The notes under the pieces are model-generated. The model made no database searches and was not told where the DNA came from. It saw only the letters and a list, made by a program, of their open reading frames with translations. Position numbers and translations under genes: made by a program. DNA of 64,000 bases from Vibrio atypicus (lineage in GTDB: Bacteria; Pseudomonadota; Gammaproteobacteria; Enterobacterales; Vibrionaceae), in assembly GCF_009811315.1 (NCBI RefSeq), contig NZ_BLID01000004.1, positions 310,001-374,000 of the forward strand, given 5' to 3'. Shown here one piece after another: positions 43,693-54,466 of the stretch (position 1 is the stretch's first letter; every line of letters starts with the position of its first letter).

Positions 43693-44559
43693 CTATTTCC
43701 CTTTTACATCGGTGTGCATTTCAATATTCTGAGCATCTATTTGAGCTAAAGTGACTAATATTTCATCAAATTCAGTCAAAGAAGAGGCATGCGTACCACC
43801 ACAAGGGATTTCTGCGATACTTTTTTCGTTGAAATCACATTGCCAGTAACGTGAATCCGTTAAGCACTCACCATGGCACTCAACCTTAATCACAGAATCC
43901 AAATTCAACCACTGGTTTATTTGTCTATTTACTTGCTCTTCAATAGTTTTTAAATCTGTTAGAACATCAGCGCTATTCAAACCGCGTTTGCGCAGTGTTT
44001 TGCCTAAACGATAGGTATCAAGACATTTATCTTCACTTACAAAGCTTGTCTCTTGTGCGTAACTATTAAAGTCATAGTAGCCATGTGGATCTTTTCGGTC
44101 GGCATCTTTACGCCAATATGCACCTTCAACTAGCACTTTGTTCAATGCTAAGTAAGCGATATGACCAGCACTGTGACCTCGGCTCAGGCTATCTTGGTAT
44201 TCCTTATCCACTTGAAGGGTTACAACTTGTCCTTCTTCAATGGCTAAATCCGCTTTTGCTAAAACATGTACCACAACAAAAGCCCAACCTGGTTCGTCTC
44301 GCTTCACTGGGATTGCTTTGCCAACATATAGAGTGTTAGATTCGAGCTCAACCGCCCCAACTAAGCAATCTTCAACTTCAACACCATTTAAAGTGCCTCT
44401 ATCTGCTGGGTGATCGGGCCATATATGGCTTACTGGGTGAAATGGGGTTTTCTCAGTAACTACATAGATTTGATTATCGGATTCTTGAACAAGAAGAGCT
44501 GTAGACTCAAGTTGCCACGTCTGATGACAAAACTGAGTGATTGTTGGAGTAATAGACAT
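43693..44559 (-). CDS. Alanyl-tRNA editing protein (AlaX type)
   Basis: A 288-residue free-standing homologue of the AlaRS editing domain, which hydrolyses Ser- or Gly-charged tRNA-Ala. N-terminal segments TPFHPVSHIWPDHPADRGTLNG resemble the OB-like part. The metal site is visible as H-x3-H in SRGHSAGHIAYLAL and as C-x3-H in IPCGGTHASSL. Length fits the AlaX-II class. The start is the ATG at 44559. It is flanked by the der terminator and appears monocistronic. Confidence 0.88.
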   Translation of the reverse strand: MSITPTITQFCHQTWQLESTALLVQESDNQIYVVTEKTPFHPVSHIWPDHPADRGTLNGVEVEDCLVGAVELESNTLYVGKAIPVKRDEPGWAFVVVHVLAKADLAIEEGQVVTLQVDKEYQDSLSRGHSAGHIAYLALNKVLVEGAYWRKDADRKDPHGYYDFNSYAQETSFVSEDKCLDTYRLGKTLRKRGLNSADVLTDLKTIEEQVNRQINQWLNLDSVIKVECHGECLTDSRYWQCDFNEKSIAEIPCGGTHASSLTEFDEILVTLAQIDAQNIEMHTDVKGK

Positions 44560-44571
44560 TTTCTAACCTAT

Positions 44572-44611
44572 AAATACAAAAAAGCGCCAATAGAATTCTA
44601 CGGCGCTTTAT
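44572..44611 (-). terminator. Intrinsic terminator of der
   Basis: An 8-bp perfect stem AAAGCGCC/GGCGCTTT with a 13-base loop. It is followed on the minus strand by a T run, 35 bases behind the der stop codon. Confidence 0.85.
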
Positions 44612-44643
44612 TTCAATTCAGAACTTATCTCAAATAGATAAGC

Positions 44644-46134
44644 TTATTTTTTGCGATCTTTCATCATGCTCATCAAGCGCTTACGTTTACGCTCTTGAGA
44701 CAGAGTCATCTTATTCGACTTACCTTCAAACGGGTTATCGCTGCTCTGGAAGCGAATACGAATTGGCGTACCCATGATTTCCAAAGACTTACGGTAGTAG
44801 TTCATCAAGTAACGTTTGTATGAATCTGGAAGTTCATTAACCTGGTTACCGTGTACTACAACGATTGGTGGGTTGTAACCACCTGCGTGAGCGTATTTCA
44901 GCTTCACACGGCGACCACGAACCATAGGTGGTTGGTGATCATCCGTTGCCATTTTCATGATGCGAGTCAGAACTGAAGTACCAACACGAGTCGTTGCAGA
45001 CTTATAGGCTTCTTGAACCGATTCAAATAAGTGACCAACGCCTGTACCGTGCAGTGCTGAGATAAAGTGAATACGTGCAAAGTCAACGAAACCTAAACGG
45101 CGATCGAGTTCTTTCTTTACGTGTTCTTTAACATCAGTATCTAGACCATCCCACTTATTCACGGCAATCACAATTGAACGACCCGCGTTCAAAGCAAAGC
45201 CAAGTAAGCTAAGATCTTGATCAGAGATGTTTTCGCGTGCATCAATAACAAGAAGAACAACGTTCGCATCTTCTACCGCTTTTAGTGTTTTAACTACCGA
45301 GAATTTCTCTACGGTTTCGTTAATACGACGACGACGACGAACACCAGCTGTATCGATCAATACGTACTCACGACCATCACGCTCCATAGGAATGTAGATA
45401 GAGTCACGAGTTGTACCCGGCATATCGTAAACAACTACACGCTCTTCGCCGAGAATACGGTTAGTTAGCGTTGATTTACCTACGTTCGGGCGACCGATAA
45501 TCGCCAGCTTGATCGGTTGATCTTGAAGACGCTGGAATTCTGCTTCCGCTTCTTCTTCAGTGAAATCAAGTTTCTCTTCTTCTTCATCATCGATGAAATC
45601 AGTTAAGTCTTCGATTTCGCCTTTAGATTCTTCAAGCAATTTCTCAGCAAATGGGTTAAGTGCAAGATCAATCAGAGCAGTTACACCACGACCGTGAGCC
45701 GCAGCAATCTGGTACATGTTTTCAACACCAAGCTGCCAAAATTCAGCGCTTGCTGCATCTGCGTCAATACCATCAACCTTGTTCACAACAAGCATCGAAG
45801 GCTTTTCAATTTTGCGTAGGTGCTGAGCAATGGCTTCATCTGAAGCAGTTAAACCAGCACGGCCGTCTACCATAAATAGCACAACATCAGCTTCATCAAT
45901 CGCTGCAAGCGACTGCTCTGCCATTTTGGTTTCTACGCCTTCTTCAGTGCCATCAATACCGCCGGTATCAATCACAATAAATTCGTGTTCACCAAGCTTA
46001 GCTTGGCCATACTTACGGTCACGAGTTAAGCCAGGGAAGTCCGCAACCAAAGCGTCACGCGTGCGAGTCAGTCGGTTAAATAACGTTGATTTACCAACGT
46101 TTGGACGCCCTACCAGAGCAACAACAGGAACCAT
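44644..46134 (-). CDS. der: Ribosome-biogenesis GTPase Der (EngA)
   Basis: A 496-residue tandem GTPase needed for 50S assembly. GTPase 1 begins at residue 4 ([17 protein letters not shown], with [13 protein letters not shown] and NKVD). GTPase 2 lies around residue 205-375 ([33 protein letters not shown]). An acidic linker of about 40 residues joins them. The C-terminal KH-like domain (about 380-480) contains [16 protein letters not shown]. The start is the ATG at 46134. A long inverted repeat lies in its 5' leader, and the bamB terminator is further upstream. Confidence 0.97.
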   Translation of the reverse strand: MVPVVALVGRPNVGKSTLFNRLTRTRDALVADFPGLTRDRKYGQAKLGEHEFIVIDTGGIDGTEEGVETKMAEQSLAAIDEADVVLFMVDGRAGLTASDEAIAQHLRKIEKPSMLVVNKVDGIDADAASAEFWQLGVENMYQIAAAHGRGVTALIDLALNPFAEKLLEESKGEIEDLTDFIDDEEEEKLDFTEEEAEAEFQRLQDQPIKLAIIGRPNVGKSTLTNRILGEERVVVYDMPGTTRDSIYIPMERDGREYVLIDTAGVRRRRRINETVEKFSVVKTLKAVEDANVVLLVIDARENISDQDLSLLGFALNAGRSIVIAVNKWDGLDTDVKEHVKKELDRRLGFVDFARIHFISALHGTGVGHLFESVQEAYKSATTRVGTSVLTRIMKMATDDHQPPMVRGRRVKLKYAHAGGYNPPIVVVHGNQVNELPDSYKRYLMNYYRKSLEIMGTPIRIRFQSSDNPFEGKSNKMTLSQERKRKRLMSMMKDRKK

Positions 46135-46166
46135 AACAACCTCTACAATATACTTTTCTTTATGTA

Positions 46167-46218
46167 GTTATAGGTAACAACTCGCCATATTTCACTCTAT
46201 TGGCGACTTACCTATAAC
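46167..46218. repeat. Imperfect inverted repeat in the der leader
   Basis: Arms GTTATAGGTAA (46167-46177) and TTACCTATAAC (46208-46218) pair perfectly over 11 bp. An inner CGCCA/TGGCG pair (46183-46187, 46201-46205) closes a 13-base loop. On the der transcript it would form a leader hairpin ending about 33 bases before the start codon. Confidence 0.7.
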
Positions 46219-46237
46219 CACACATAACTTCTTGTTT

Positions 46238-46281
46238 TCAAAACAAACAAACGGCTCCCAACTGTTACCAGCTAGGAGCCG
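46238..46281 (-). terminator. Intrinsic terminator of bamB
   Basis: A 7-bp stem CGGCTCC/GGAGCCG with a partly paired inner part (AGCTG/CAGTT). It is followed on the minus strand by TTTGTTTGTTTTG, just behind the bamB stop. It separates the rodZ-bamB operon from der. Confidence 0.85.
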
Positions 46282-46302
46282 AATGTGAATTATATCACAC
46301 GA

Positions 46303-47463
46303 TTACTCGTTGATCGTCAGTTTCTTTACATTGCCATCGCGCGTCGTTAAGACGTAACCACCAGGAACAACCATAGGTGGTACAGCAAAACCGCTACTAT
46401 CGACTTCTTGCTTTGAAACAAACTCACCGCTATTGCGATCAACCCAGTAGAGATAACCTTCGCTATCGCCAACAACAACATAGCCATTGATGACTGTTGG
46501 TGCCGTTAGAAGTCTGTGCTCTAAGCGTTCGTTCTTCCATAGCTCAGTACCACTGCGCGCATCAAAAGCAGCTAAGTGATCTTTATCGGTAACAACGAAC
46601 AAACGACTACCATCACTAGCGATATCTGTTGCCGATGAGTAATTACGTTTCCACGCAGGCTTGCCTGTACGCAGGTCAATCGCTGTCAACTGGCCGTTAT
46701 AGCCAATAATGTAAAGCGTACTGCCTAAAACAAGTGGCGTTGCATCAACATCAACCAGACGATCAATTTCCGTTGCACCTTGAGGAAGACCAATTGGTTG
46801 TTGCCAGATCAATTGACCACGCTCAGCGATAGCAGCAGCAAGGCGACCATTTGCCGTTCCCCAGAACACACCGCCTGAAACTGTCACTGGTGCACTGTTG
46901 CCACGCAATGTTAAGTTTGGCACTTCCGTACTGATCGCCCACTTTTCTGAGCCATCTTCTTGGCTAAGCGCTAAGACAGTACCTTTATTGGTATGAACAA
47001 TAACAAGGTTGCTATCCGTTGCCGGAGCCGCAAGAACTTCGCCGTCAACTTCTACACGCCAGTTTAGCTCACCCGTCTCTTCATCAAGAGCAATCACTTC
47101 GCCGTTTTCGCTACCGATAAACAACTGGCTATAACCTGCAGTAATACCGCCTGATAAACGTGGAGAAACATCAGCTTCTACGGTTTGTTCCCACAATGTT
47201 TTACCATTTTCAGGATCCAGCGCTTTCACTTTACCGTCACGACTTGCGACAAAAACTTTGCCATAAGCGTACTCTGGTGACAGTTTTGAGTAGTAGAAAT
47301 CAACGCCATTGCCGATAGAGTTACTCCACACACTTTGGGGAGTAAATTCACTGCTCACCTGTGGTACAGGTGCCATGACAATTGTATCTTCTTCACTAGC
47401 ACAGCCCGCAAGCACACCAGTAAAGATGGCAACTGCGAGTGCTTTCTTTAGCATTTCCTTCAT
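46303..47463 (-). CDS. bamB: Outer-membrane protein assembly factor BamB (lipoprotein)
   Basis: A 386-residue lipoprotein of the BAM complex that helps insert beta-barrel proteins. The lipobox is LAGC with the acylated C21. The rest is a PQQ-type beta-propeller with repeated blades such as GKVKALDPENGKTLWEQ, GEVIALDEETGELNWRV and GQLTAIDLRTGKPAWKR. It ends GNVKKLTINE. The start ATG at 47463 has AGGG eight bases upstream. It lies 11 bases behind yfgM, the last gene of the operon before its terminator. Confidence 0.96.
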   Translation of the reverse strand: MKEMLKKALAVAIFTGVLAGCASEEDTIVMAPVPQVSSEFTPQSVWSNSIGNGVDFYYSKLSPEYAYGKVFVASRDGKVKALDPENGKTLWEQTVEADVSPRLSGGITAGYSQLFIGSENGEVIALDEETGELNWRVEVDGEVLAAPATDSNLVIVHTNKGTVLALSQEDGSEKWAISTEVPNLTLRGNSAPVTVSGGVFWGTANGRLAAAIAERGQLIWQQPIGLPQGATEIDRLVDVDATPLVLGSTLYIIGYNGQLTAIDLRTGKPAWKRNYSSATDIASDGSRLFVVTDKDHLAAFDARSGTELWKNERLEHRLLTAPTVINGYVVVGDSEGYLYWVDRNSGEFVSKQEVDSSGFAVPPMVVPGGYVLTTRDGNVKKLTINE

Positions 47464-47474
47464 GCATGTCGCCC

Positions 47475-48089
47475 TTACTTGGCTAGATCATCCAACTTCA
47501 TTTGCAGAGTCTGACTCGCATCACCTGCTTGTTGAGCTTCTGTGTAAGCGGCATACGCTGCTTGAGTATCGCCTTTACGTAGTAGAATATCGCCACGCTG
47601 TTCAGCAACACGACCAGCCCAGCTTTCATCTGTGATAGCGTTAAGCTCAGCGATTGCGGCGTCAAACTCACCTTGCTCAGCTTTTAAACGAGCCAAACGG
47701 TAGTTGATCACAGCAGAAACAGCTTCATCTTTAGTTGCCGTTTTCGCCCATTCTAGTTGCGCTAAAGCTTCGTCAATGTTGCCTGCTTCTACTTGAACTT
47801 TTGCAAGTTGAAGTGCTGCAAGAACGGCATATTGAGTCTCTTTGTTTGCGTCAATAAAACCTTGGATCGTACCTTCAGCGGCAGCGCCTTGTGTCGCTAG
47901 CTGTTGAACGGCTTTTGTATAGCTCTCTGACGCTGCTTCTTGAGCCGCTGTCACTGAATCTTGGTAATAGCGCCAACCAAATAGGCCGCCTAAACCGATA
48001 ACTGCGCCAAAAATGACCGCTTTACCGTTTTCTTTCCACCAATCTTTGATTGCTTCTACTTGTTGTTCTTCAGAATCGTAGAGTTCCAC
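47475..48089 (-). CDS. yfgM: YfgM, ancillary SecYEG translocon protein
   Basis: A protein of about 204 residues with one N-terminal membrane helix (KAVIFGAVIGLGGLFGWRYY) and a periplasmic TPR-like domain with repeats such as AVLAALQLAKVQVEAGNIDEAL and RLKAEQGEFDAAIAELNAI. In E. coli YfgM binds SecYEG and works with PpiD. The frame opens at 48128, but GAGG lies before a GTG at 48089. That start gives MELYDSEEQQVEA, which agrees with the E. coli N-terminus and length (206). It is the fourth gene of the rodZ-ispG-hisS-yfgM-bamB block. Confidence 0.93.
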   Translation of the reverse strand: MELYDSEEQQVEAIKDWWKENGKAVIFGAVIGLGGLFGWRYYQDSVTAAQEAASESYTKAVQQLATQGAAAEGTIQGFIDANKETQYAVLAALQLAKVQVEAGNIDEALAQLEWAKTATKDEAVSAVINYRLARLKAEQGEFDAAIAELNAITDESWAGRVAEQRGDILLRKGDTQAAYAAYTEAQQAGDASQTLQMKLDDLAK

Positions 48090-48142
48090 TTCCTGTCCTC
48101 TTATAAAAAGTGGCGAATGCCTCGCCACTCTAAAATATGTTG

Positions 48143-49411
48143 TTAAACCAGTTCAGCTAGCTTAGCAATAACGTCTGCTTGGCTGTAAGTCTCTTGCGTA
48201 CCACCGATAAGGTCTTTCAGTACAACTGTATTGTCTGCAACTTCGTTCTCACCAAGAACCAATGCTACTGCTGCACCCACTTTATCTGCACGCTTAAACT
48301 GCTTCTTAAAGTTACCGCCACCGAAGTGGTTCATTACGCGTAGACCAGGCACTTTCTCACGTAGCTGTTCTGCCAGCTTCATACCCGCGATAGTCGTACC
48401 TTCACCTGCTGTTACCATGTACACGTCAACACTGCGACGTACTTCGTTCAGCTCGAGTGTTTCTAGCATCAGCACAAGACGCTCTAGACCCATAGCGAAG
48501 CCTACAGCTGGTGTCGCTTTACCGCCTAGCTGTTCAACTAGACCATCGTAGCGGCCACCACCACACACTGTGCCTTGAGAACCTAAGCTCTCAGTGATCC
48601 ACTCAAATACCGTGCGGTTGTAGTAATCTAAACCACGAACCAAACGTTCATTTACTGTGTATTCGATACCTGCAGCGTCAAGAAGTTCACACAAACCAGC
48701 AAAATGTTCTTTCGACTCTTCGCCTAAGTAATCAGATAGACGTGGCGCGTCACCCAGAATCGCTTGTACATCCGGATTCTTAGTATCCAGTACACGTAAT
48801 GGGTTAGTGTGCATACGACGCTTACAGTCATCATCTAAAACATCGATGTGCTGTTCTAAGAATGCAATCAATGCCGTACGGTAGTTCGCGCGATCTTCTA
48901 GAGAACCAATAGAGTTCAATTCAAGGCGAACATGCTTGTCGATACCCAACTCACGCCATAGACGTGCGGTCATCATGATAAGCTCTGCATCTACATCTGG
49001 ACCATTTAGACCAAACACTTCCACGCCACATTGGTGGAACTGACGGTAACGGCCTTTTTGTGGACGCTCGTGACGGAACATTGGACCCATGTACCATAGG
49101 CGCTGTTCTTGGTTGTACAACAAGCCGTTTTCGATACCAGAACGTACACAACCCGCAGTCCCTTCAGGACGTAGCGTTAGGCTGTCACCGTTGCGGTCTT
49201 CAAACGTGTACATTTCTTTTTCAACAACGTCTGTTACTTCACCAATTGCACGGCTAAATAGATGCGTCATCTCAACGATTGGCATGCGCACTTCGTTATA
49301 ACCGTATGCGCTGACTACGTTTTTCACTGTGCTTTCTAGCTTCTGCCACAGTGGTGATTGAGTTGGGAGACAATCGTTCATGCCTCGAATTGCTTGAATA
49401 GTTTTTGCCAC
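48143..49411 (-). CDS. hisS: Histidine-tRNA ligase
   Basis: A 422-residue class II tRNA synthetase. Motif 1 region [14 protein letters not shown], motif 2 [13 protein letters not shown] with [16 protein letters not shown], the histidine-binding segments [15 protein letters not shown] and [10 protein letters not shown], and motif 3 [10 protein letters not shown] are all visible. The C-terminal anticodon-binding domain follows ([19 protein letters not shown]). The start is the ATG at 49411, and [16 protein letters not shown] is the usual N-terminus. It is 45 bases behind ispG in the operon. Confidence 0.97.
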   Translation of the reverse strand: MAKTIQAIRGMNDCLPTQSPLWQKLESTVKNVVSAYGYNEVRMPIVEMTHLFSRAIGEVTDVVEKEMYTFEDRNGDSLTLRPEGTAGCVRSGIENGLLYNQEQRLWYMGPMFRHERPQKGRYRQFHQCGVEVFGLNGPDVDAELIMMTARLWRELGIDKHVRLELNSIGSLEDRANYRTALIAFLEQHIDVLDDDCKRRMHTNPLRVLDTKNPDVQAILGDAPRLSDYLGEESKEHFAGLCELLDAAGIEYTVNERLVRGLDYYNRTVFEWITESLGSQGTVCGGGRYDGLVEQLGGKATPAVGFAMGLERLVLMLETLELNEVRRSVDVYMVTAGEGTTIAGMKLAEQLREKVPGLRVMNHFGGGNFKKQFKRADKVGAAVALVLGENEVADNTVVLKDLIGGTQETYSQADVIAKLAELV

Positions 49412-49456
49412 AATATCTACCGTAATTTGTCTTACTTACCGTAATCTTGGTTGAGA

Positions 49457-50575
49457 TTAATCTTGTACTTTAATGTCGATGCGTTGTTGCTCATCCAGAA
49501 TAGAAGCTTTCGCTCGAATCTTCGCTTCCAGTTGATTCACAAGGTCAGTGTTATCGAAGCGCTCTTTTTGACGTTTTCCGTCTTCATAAAAAGCACTCTT
49601 CTTGTTACTGCCTGCAAGACCTAAATGAGAAACTTCCGCTTCACCTGGGCCATTCACAACACAACCAATGATGGAAACATCCATCGGAGTAATAATATCT
49701 TCTAGACGCTGTTCTAGAGCATTCACCGTACCGATTACATCGAACTCCTGACGAGAACAACTTGGGCACGCAATAAAATTGATGCCACGAGAGCGAATAC
49801 GTAATGATTTTAGAATATCAAAGCCAACTTTGATTTCTTCTACAGGATCTGCTGCTAGCGAAATACGTAATGTATCACCAATACCCTCGGCCAAAAGCAT
49901 ACCAAGGCCCACAGAGGACTTAACCGCACCTGCGCGAGCACCACCAGCCTCTGTAATGCCAAGGTGAAGTGGTTGGTCAATCTTCTTAGCCAGCAAACGG
50001 TAAGAATCAACCGCTAGGAAAACATCAGATGCTTTCACACTCACTTTAAACTGATCGAAGTTAAGGCGATCCAGAATATCCACATGACGCATTGCTGATT
50101 CAACCAGCGCTTCCGGTGTTGGTTCGCCGTATTTCATCTGGATATCTTTTTCCAGAGAGCCACCGTTCACACCGATGCGAATTGGAATATTCTTGTCACG
50201 AGCACAGTCAACAACAGAGCGAATACGTTCTTCATTACCGATGTTACCTGGGTTGATACGCAAACAATCAACACCATACTCCGCGACTTTAAGCGCAATG
50301 CGGTAATCAAAATGAATATCTGCAACAAGAGGAATGTTTACTTGCTGTTTGATGAGCTTAAATGCTTCTGCAGCATCCATCGTTGGCACAGAGACACGAA
50401 CAATGTCTGCACCTACGTTTTCTAACGCTCGGATTTGAGCAACAGTCGCGTCTACGTCTGTTGTTCTTGTGTTGGTCATCGACTGCACTGCGATAGGTGC
50501 GCCATCACCAATAGGTACATCGCCCACGTAGATACGAGTCGATGGGCGACGTTTAATAGGAGATTCGTATTGCAT
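49457..50575 (-). CDS. ispG: 4-hydroxy-3-methylbut-2-enyl-diphosphate synthase (flavodoxin), IspG/GcpE
   Basis: A 372-residue iron-sulfur enzyme of the MEP isoprenoid pathway. The TIM-barrel part starts with [20 protein letters not shown] and [19 protein letters not shown]. The 4Fe-4S ligands are the cysteines in [13 protein letters not shown] and [12 protein letters not shown], with the following Glu nearby. Length equals the E. coli protein. The start is the ATG at 50575, eight bases behind the rodZ stop, so it is co-transcribed with rodZ. Confidence 0.97.
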   Translation of the reverse strand: MQYESPIKRRPSTRIYVGDVPIGDGAPIAVQSMTNTRTTDVDATVAQIRALENVGADIVRVSVPTMDAAEAFKLIKQQVNIPLVADIHFDYRIALKVAEYGVDCLRINPGNIGNEERIRSVVDCARDKNIPIRIGVNGGSLEKDIQMKYGEPTPEALVESAMRHVDILDRLNFDQFKVSVKASDVFLAVDSYRLLAKKIDQPLHLGITEAGGARAGAVKSSVGLGMLLAEGIGDTLRISLAADPVEEIKVGFDILKSLRIRSRGINFIACPSCSRQEFDVIGTVNALEQRLEDIITPMDVSIIGCVVNGPGEAEVSHLGLAGSNKKSAFYEDGKRQKERFDNTDLVNQLEAKIRAKASILDEQQRIDIKVQD

Positions 50576-50583
50576 AGTAATAT

Positions 50584-51534
50584 CTAAGGTAAGGTGAATC
50601 TTGCAACTTTGCCTGAAGTATACCCAGAAAGGTCGACAGGTTCACTTGCTAATGTCATTGAAACGTTTCTTGGCGCGCCTAAAACCACTTTATATGGCAT
50701 TTCTCCGGTCAATTCTAAAGTTTGACCCGATTTTTTCACACCGCTAGAAATCGTTTTACCTGATTTGTCTTTAATCTGAATCCAGCAATCACCGTTAAAT
50801 GTCATGCTGAGTAGATTCGCGGCTACGGTAGGTACAGGCTCTTCTACAGGCGCTTGAGGCTCTGCAACTGGCTCAATTTTCGCCACTTCTTCTACTGGCT
50901 GTGTTGGTTCACTTTCAGGTGTGACAAGTTCTTCACTGACTTCAGGCTCTACAACTTCTGGTAGGGTTGTTGGTTCAGCGTCTTGCTCTGTTGCTGGCTC
51001 AACGACCAACACAGGTTCAGCCGGATTAAGCTCTGCTTGTTGAGCATTTTCAAGTTGCTGCTCCAGCTCTAATTCCTGATCTGTTGCTTGAGTCAAATCG
51101 ACGATGCTAGTTTGTTGATTTTGCCACCACCAAACTGACGAGATACCGATAATGACCACCAAGATTCCCCAAGTGATCGTCATAATGCGGCTGTCATGTC
51201 TTTCACGCTTTGTTTGGCGAGAAAAGCTCTGCATTGTTTGTTCTTCTGGCTCAGGATTATCGAGCGTAGTGTAAGCGCTCAATACTTCCGCTTCACTGAT
51301 ACCTACCGCTTTCGCGTAAGAACGAAGATAACCTTTAGTAAAGGTTGCTACGAGATCAGAAGAGAACTCGTTGTTATCAATACTTTCGATAATCGAAACA
51401 CGTAAACGCAGGCGATCAGCAATCTGTTTTTGACTTAATCCTAGTTGTTCACGCTTTTGTTTTAATAGCGTCCCCGCTTCGACTACATTTGAATGCGTCT
51501 GCTCTGTTGCTGTCATTTCTTTTTCAGCTGTCAT
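50584..51534 (-). CDS. rodZ: Cytoskeleton protein RodZ
   Basis: A 316-residue bitopic membrane protein linking MreB to the elongation machinery. The N-terminal helix-turn-helix domain (about 20-85) has [23 protein letters not shown] basic juxtamembrane stretch ([11 protein letters not shown]) precedes the single helix [19 protein letters not shown] long Pro/Glu/Val-rich periplasmic linker leads to the C-terminal beta domain ([19 protein letters not shown]). The ATG at 51534 has no clear Shine-Dalgarno; the ATG six codons later is an alternative. It heads the operon down to bamB. Confidence 0.94.
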   Translation of the reverse strand: MTAEKEMTATEQTHSNVVEAGTLLKQKREQLGLSQKQIADRLRLRVSIIESIDNNEFSSDLVATFTKGYLRSYAKAVGISEAEVLSAYTTLDNPEPEEQTMQSFSRQTKRERHDSRIMTITWGILVVIIGISSVWWWQNQQTSIVDLTQATDQELELEQQLENAQQAELNPAEPVLVVEPATEQDAEPTTLPEVVEPEVSEELVTPESEPTQPVEEVAKIEPVAEPQAPVEEPVPTVAANLLSMTFNGDCWIQIKDKSGKTISSGVKKSGQTLELTGEMPYKVVLGAPRNVSMTLASEPVDLSGYTSGKVARFTLP

Positions 51535-51858
51535 GGTCGTAATTTATCTCTTAACTTTATGAGCACGATTGCATTTACTTTTGTTTTTCTTTATTGGTAG
51601 TCTTGTATCAATCATGTTTAATGAATTTTTGCTTGGAGATGCCAGCTCCGAACCAAGCCACACTCCACGAAATTTCAAAGATGCCTCTTTAGAGTGTTAA
51701 CTTTCAATTCTAATAGATATCAAGGATGAAACAACACAAGAGATGTGCATAATTTACAGTCAGCTCAAGGTTTTTCCTTAATTTGACAGAATATCTGTGT
51801 ATTGATGTAACAAAAAAGCCAGAGCAAGGCTCTGGCTTAGTAATTTTCGACTTAAGTA
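51535..51858. terminator. rlmN-rodZ intergenic region with the rlmN terminator
   Basis: At 51811-51838 there is a 10-bp perfect stem AAGCCAGAGC/GCTCTGGCTT with a 3-base loop, and T6 follows on the minus strand. This terminates rlmN. The remaining 270 bases hold the rodZ promoter region. No additional gene was recognised, so rodZ is not co-transcribed with rlmN. Confidence 0.85.
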
Positions 51859-52983
51859 TTACACCGCTTTTACGGCGATAGTGTCACCTTTTGCCGCTTT
51901 ATTCATCGCTGTACGTTTAGTGCGATCGATAACGTCTCCCACTAACTGACCACATGCAGCATCAATATCATCACCACGAGTTTTACGAATCGTCACCGTG
52001 TGATCGTATTGCATTAACGTTTTCTGGAAACGGTCAATACGTGAGTTACTTGGCTTCTTATAAGGCGAACCTGGATAAGGGTTAAATGGAATCAAGTTGA
52101 TTTTACATGGCGTGTCTTTCATCAACTCTGCCAATTCACGTGCATGGTCCATATCATCGTTAACATGGTCAAGTAGCACATACTCTACAGTTACTTTACC
52201 GCGGTTAGCATTTGAAGATTCAATGTAGCGACGCACTGACGCTAGGAAATCTTGAATATCCCAACGGTCATTGATTGGCATAATTTCACTGCGCAGCTTG
52301 TCGTTTGGCGCGTGAAGAGAAATTGCCAAGGCTACATCGATTTTACCTGTCATTTGGTCAAGGCCAGAAACAACGCCCGATGTCGATACGGTTACACGAC
52401 GTTTTGAAAGGCCAAAGCCGAGGTCATCAAGCATGATTTCTAGTGCTGGGATCAGGTTCTTCATGTTTAGAAGCGGCTCACCCATACCCATCATTACGAC
52501 GTTAGTAATTGGACGACGCCCTGTCTCTTTTTGTAGACCAACTTCGCGCGCAGCACGCCAAACCTGACCAATGATTTCAGACACTTTCAAGTTGCGGTTG
52601 AAACCTTGCTGAGCAGTTGAACAGAATTTACATTCCAGTGCACAACCTACTTGCGAAGAAACACACAGCGTAGCGCGGTCATCTTCTGGGATGTATACCG
52701 TCTCTACGTCTTGATCGCCAACTTTCATCGCCCATTTAATAGTGCCGTCTGAAGAGTGTTGAGCTTCTGCTACCACAGGGGCTTTGATCTCACAGCGATG
52801 CTGAAGTTTCTCACGTAGCTTCTTGTTAATGTTGGTCATGTTATCGAAGTTATCGACACCGAAATGGTAGATCCACTTCATGACTTGATCTGCACGGAAC
52901 GCTTTCTCACCGAGTTCATCGGCAAAAAACTTACGCATACCTTGGCGATCAAAGTCGAGTAGATTAATTTTTTCAGTGGTCAT
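51859..52983 (-). CDS. rlmN: 23S rRNA/tRNA (adenine-C2)-methyltransferase RlmN
   Basis: A radical-SAM methyltransferase of about 374 residues for A2503 of 23S rRNA and A37 of some tRNAs. The radical-SAM motif [14 protein letters not shown] (Cx3Cx2C), the glycine segment [13 protein letters not shown] and the C-terminal catalytic cysteine region [10 protein letters not shown] are present. The frame extends eight codons upstream to 53007. The ATG at 52983 has GAGAGG before it and gives the usual length. It ends in a terminator separating it from rodZ. Confidence 0.96.
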   Translation of the reverse strand: MTTEKINLLDFDRQGMRKFFADELGEKAFRADQVMKWIYHFGVDNFDNMTNINKKLREKLQHRCEIKAPVVAEAQHSSDGTIKWAMKVGDQDVETVYIPEDDRATLCVSSQVGCALECKFCSTAQQGFNRNLKVSEIIGQVWRAAREVGLQKETGRRPITNVVMMGMGEPLLNMKNLIPALEIMLDDLGFGLSKRRVTVSTSGVVSGLDQMTGKIDVALAISLHAPNDKLRSEIMPINDRWDIQDFLASVRRYIESSNANRGKVTVEYVLLDHVNDDMDHARELAELMKDTPCKINLIPFNPYPGSPYKKPSNSRIDRFQKTLMQYDHTVTIRKTRGDDIDAACGQLVGDVIDRTKRTAMNKAAKGDTIAVKAV

Positions 52984-53118
52984 GTGGCCTCTCAAGCGAC
53001 GGAACATTAATTAAGGGCGCGAATTGTACAGCCTTTACGCGGTGACAACAAGCACAGTAAAGCCATGAAATTACTAAGGCGTTAATATAGAAGTGGTTAT
53101 TTATTGAACAATGTTATT

Positions 53119-53547
53119 TTAAGTGGCAGTTTGCTTGATCTGATCAACAATTGCTTTCAAGCCATTACCACGAGATGGACTTAAGTGAGCAATTAAGCCG
53201 AGTTTTTCAAAGTAACCATCAATATCAAATGATTGTATCTCTTCGGCGCCTTTACCATCATAAGCCGCCATCACCAAAGCGATTAAACCGCGCACGATAC
53301 GCGCATCCGAATCGGCGCAAAAATACCATTGTCCATCAAGCTTCTCACTCACTAGCCAAACGACACTCTCACACCCAGAGACGGTTACCTGTTCAGATTT
53401 TAGTTCATCTGGCATTGATGGGAGCTTTTTGCCCCATTGAATTACTTGGCGATAACGGTCTTCCCAGCCTTTGAAGTTTTGCATTGTTTGTGCAATATCT
53501 TCAGCACTGATTTCGTGACCAAACGGGGATTGAGGAAACGAGGACAT
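53119..53547 (-). CDS. csdE: SufE-family sulfur acceptor CsdE
   Basis: A 142-residue SufE-type protein. The persulfide cysteine lies in VTVSGCESVVWL, and other family features are WEDRYRQVIQWGKKLP, IVRGLIALVMAAYDGK and GLIAHLSPSRGNGLKAI. Its position 23 bases behind tcdA identifies it as CsdE, which receives sulfur from the CsdA desulfurase and is linked with CsdL/TcdA. csdA itself is not in this window. Confidence 0.9.
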   Translation of the reverse strand: MSSFPQSPFGHEISAEDIAQTMQNFKGWEDRYRQVIQWGKKLPSMPDELKSEQVTVSGCESVVWLVSEKLDGQWYFCADSDARIVRGLIALVMAAYDGKGAEEIQSFDIDGYFEKLGLIAHLSPSRGNGLKAIVDQIKQTAT

Positions 53548-53570
53548 ACTACTCTCCAGATCGAACCAAA

Positions 53571-54380
53571 CTATTTACTGTGCTTTTGAATCAGTTTTTC
53601 TACGATGCGCGCAACCGCAACAAAACCAAACGTCGCCGTAACAACCGTCGCCGCACCAAACCCACTAGCACAATCCATACGTTTTGGTCCTTCCGCTGTC
53701 GATTTGACTCCACAAACACTGCCGTCAGCTTGTGGGTACTTCAACTGCTCAGTAGAAAACACGCACTCGATATTGAACTTACGCTGTGGATTCTTCGGAA
53801 AGTTATGATGACGGCGCAAGGTATCTTTAATCTTTTTCGCCAGCGGATCTTGAATAGTTTTGGTTAAGTCCGCCACCTTGATTTGAGTTGGATCTGTTTG
53901 ACCACCAGCGCCACCAGTCGTAATCACTTTAATTTTATTGCTGCGACAATATGCAAGCAGTGATGCTTTCGCTTTTACGCTGTCAATCGCGTCCAGTACG
54001 TAATCAAACTCTTTACTCAAGTACTCATGCTGATTGTCTGGTGTAATAAAATCATCAATCAGATTGATTTTACACTCAGGGTTAATCAATTTAATGCGCT
54101 CTGCCATCACTTCAATTTTGCTCTGGCCTACCGTCCCTGACATTGCATGAATCTGACGGTTGATGTTGGTAACGCAAACATCATCCATATCAATCAAGGT
54201 TAATTCACCCACACCCGTTCGAGCTAACGCTTCCGCTGCCCACGATCCTACACCACCAATACCAATCACACAGACATGCGCTGCGCGTAGGATTTCTACT
54301 TCGCTATTACCGTATAAACGACGAGTGCCGCCAAAACGTTGGTTGTAGTTATCAGAAGCTGGAGTATCGAGTTCGCGCAT
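53571..54380 (-). CDS. tcdA: tRNA threonylcarbamoyladenosine dehydratase TcdA (CsdL)
   Basis: A 269-residue E1/ThiF-like enzyme that cyclises t6A37 in tRNA to ct6A. The ATP-binding fold is CVIGIGGVGSWAAEALARTGVG, and LTLIDMDDVCVTNINRQ and GFGAATVVTATFGFVAVA are typical. The start ATG at 54380 gives MRELDTPASDNYNQRFGGT, a common N-terminus. It forms a pair with csdE and is separated from mltA by a terminator. Confidence 0.94.
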   Translation of the reverse strand: MRELDTPASDNYNQRFGGTRRLYGNSEVEILRAAHVCVIGIGGVGSWAAEALARTGVGELTLIDMDDVCVTNINRQIHAMSGTVGQSKIEVMAERIKLINPECKINLIDDFITPDNQHEYLSKEFDYVLDAIDSVKAKASLLAYCRSNKIKVITTGGAGGQTDPTQIKVADLTKTIQDPLAKKIKDTLRRHHNFPKNPQRKFNIECVFSTEQLKYPQADGSVCGVKSTAEGPKRMDCASGFGAATVVTATFGFVAVARIVEKLIQKHSK

Positions 54381-54408
54381 GGTGCTATTCTTCCGCTAAG
54401 TCAGGGTA

Positions 54409-54445
54409 CAAAAATAAAGAGTGCGATTTATACGCACTCTTTATT
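54409..54445 (-). terminator. Intrinsic terminator of mltA
   Basis: A 13-bp perfect stem AATAAAGAGTGCG/CGCACTCTTTATT with a 7-base loop. T-rich sequence follows on the minus strand, 22 bases behind mltA. Confidence 0.9.
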
Positions 54446-54466
54446 AAAAAGTCTAGATGTGAAGTT

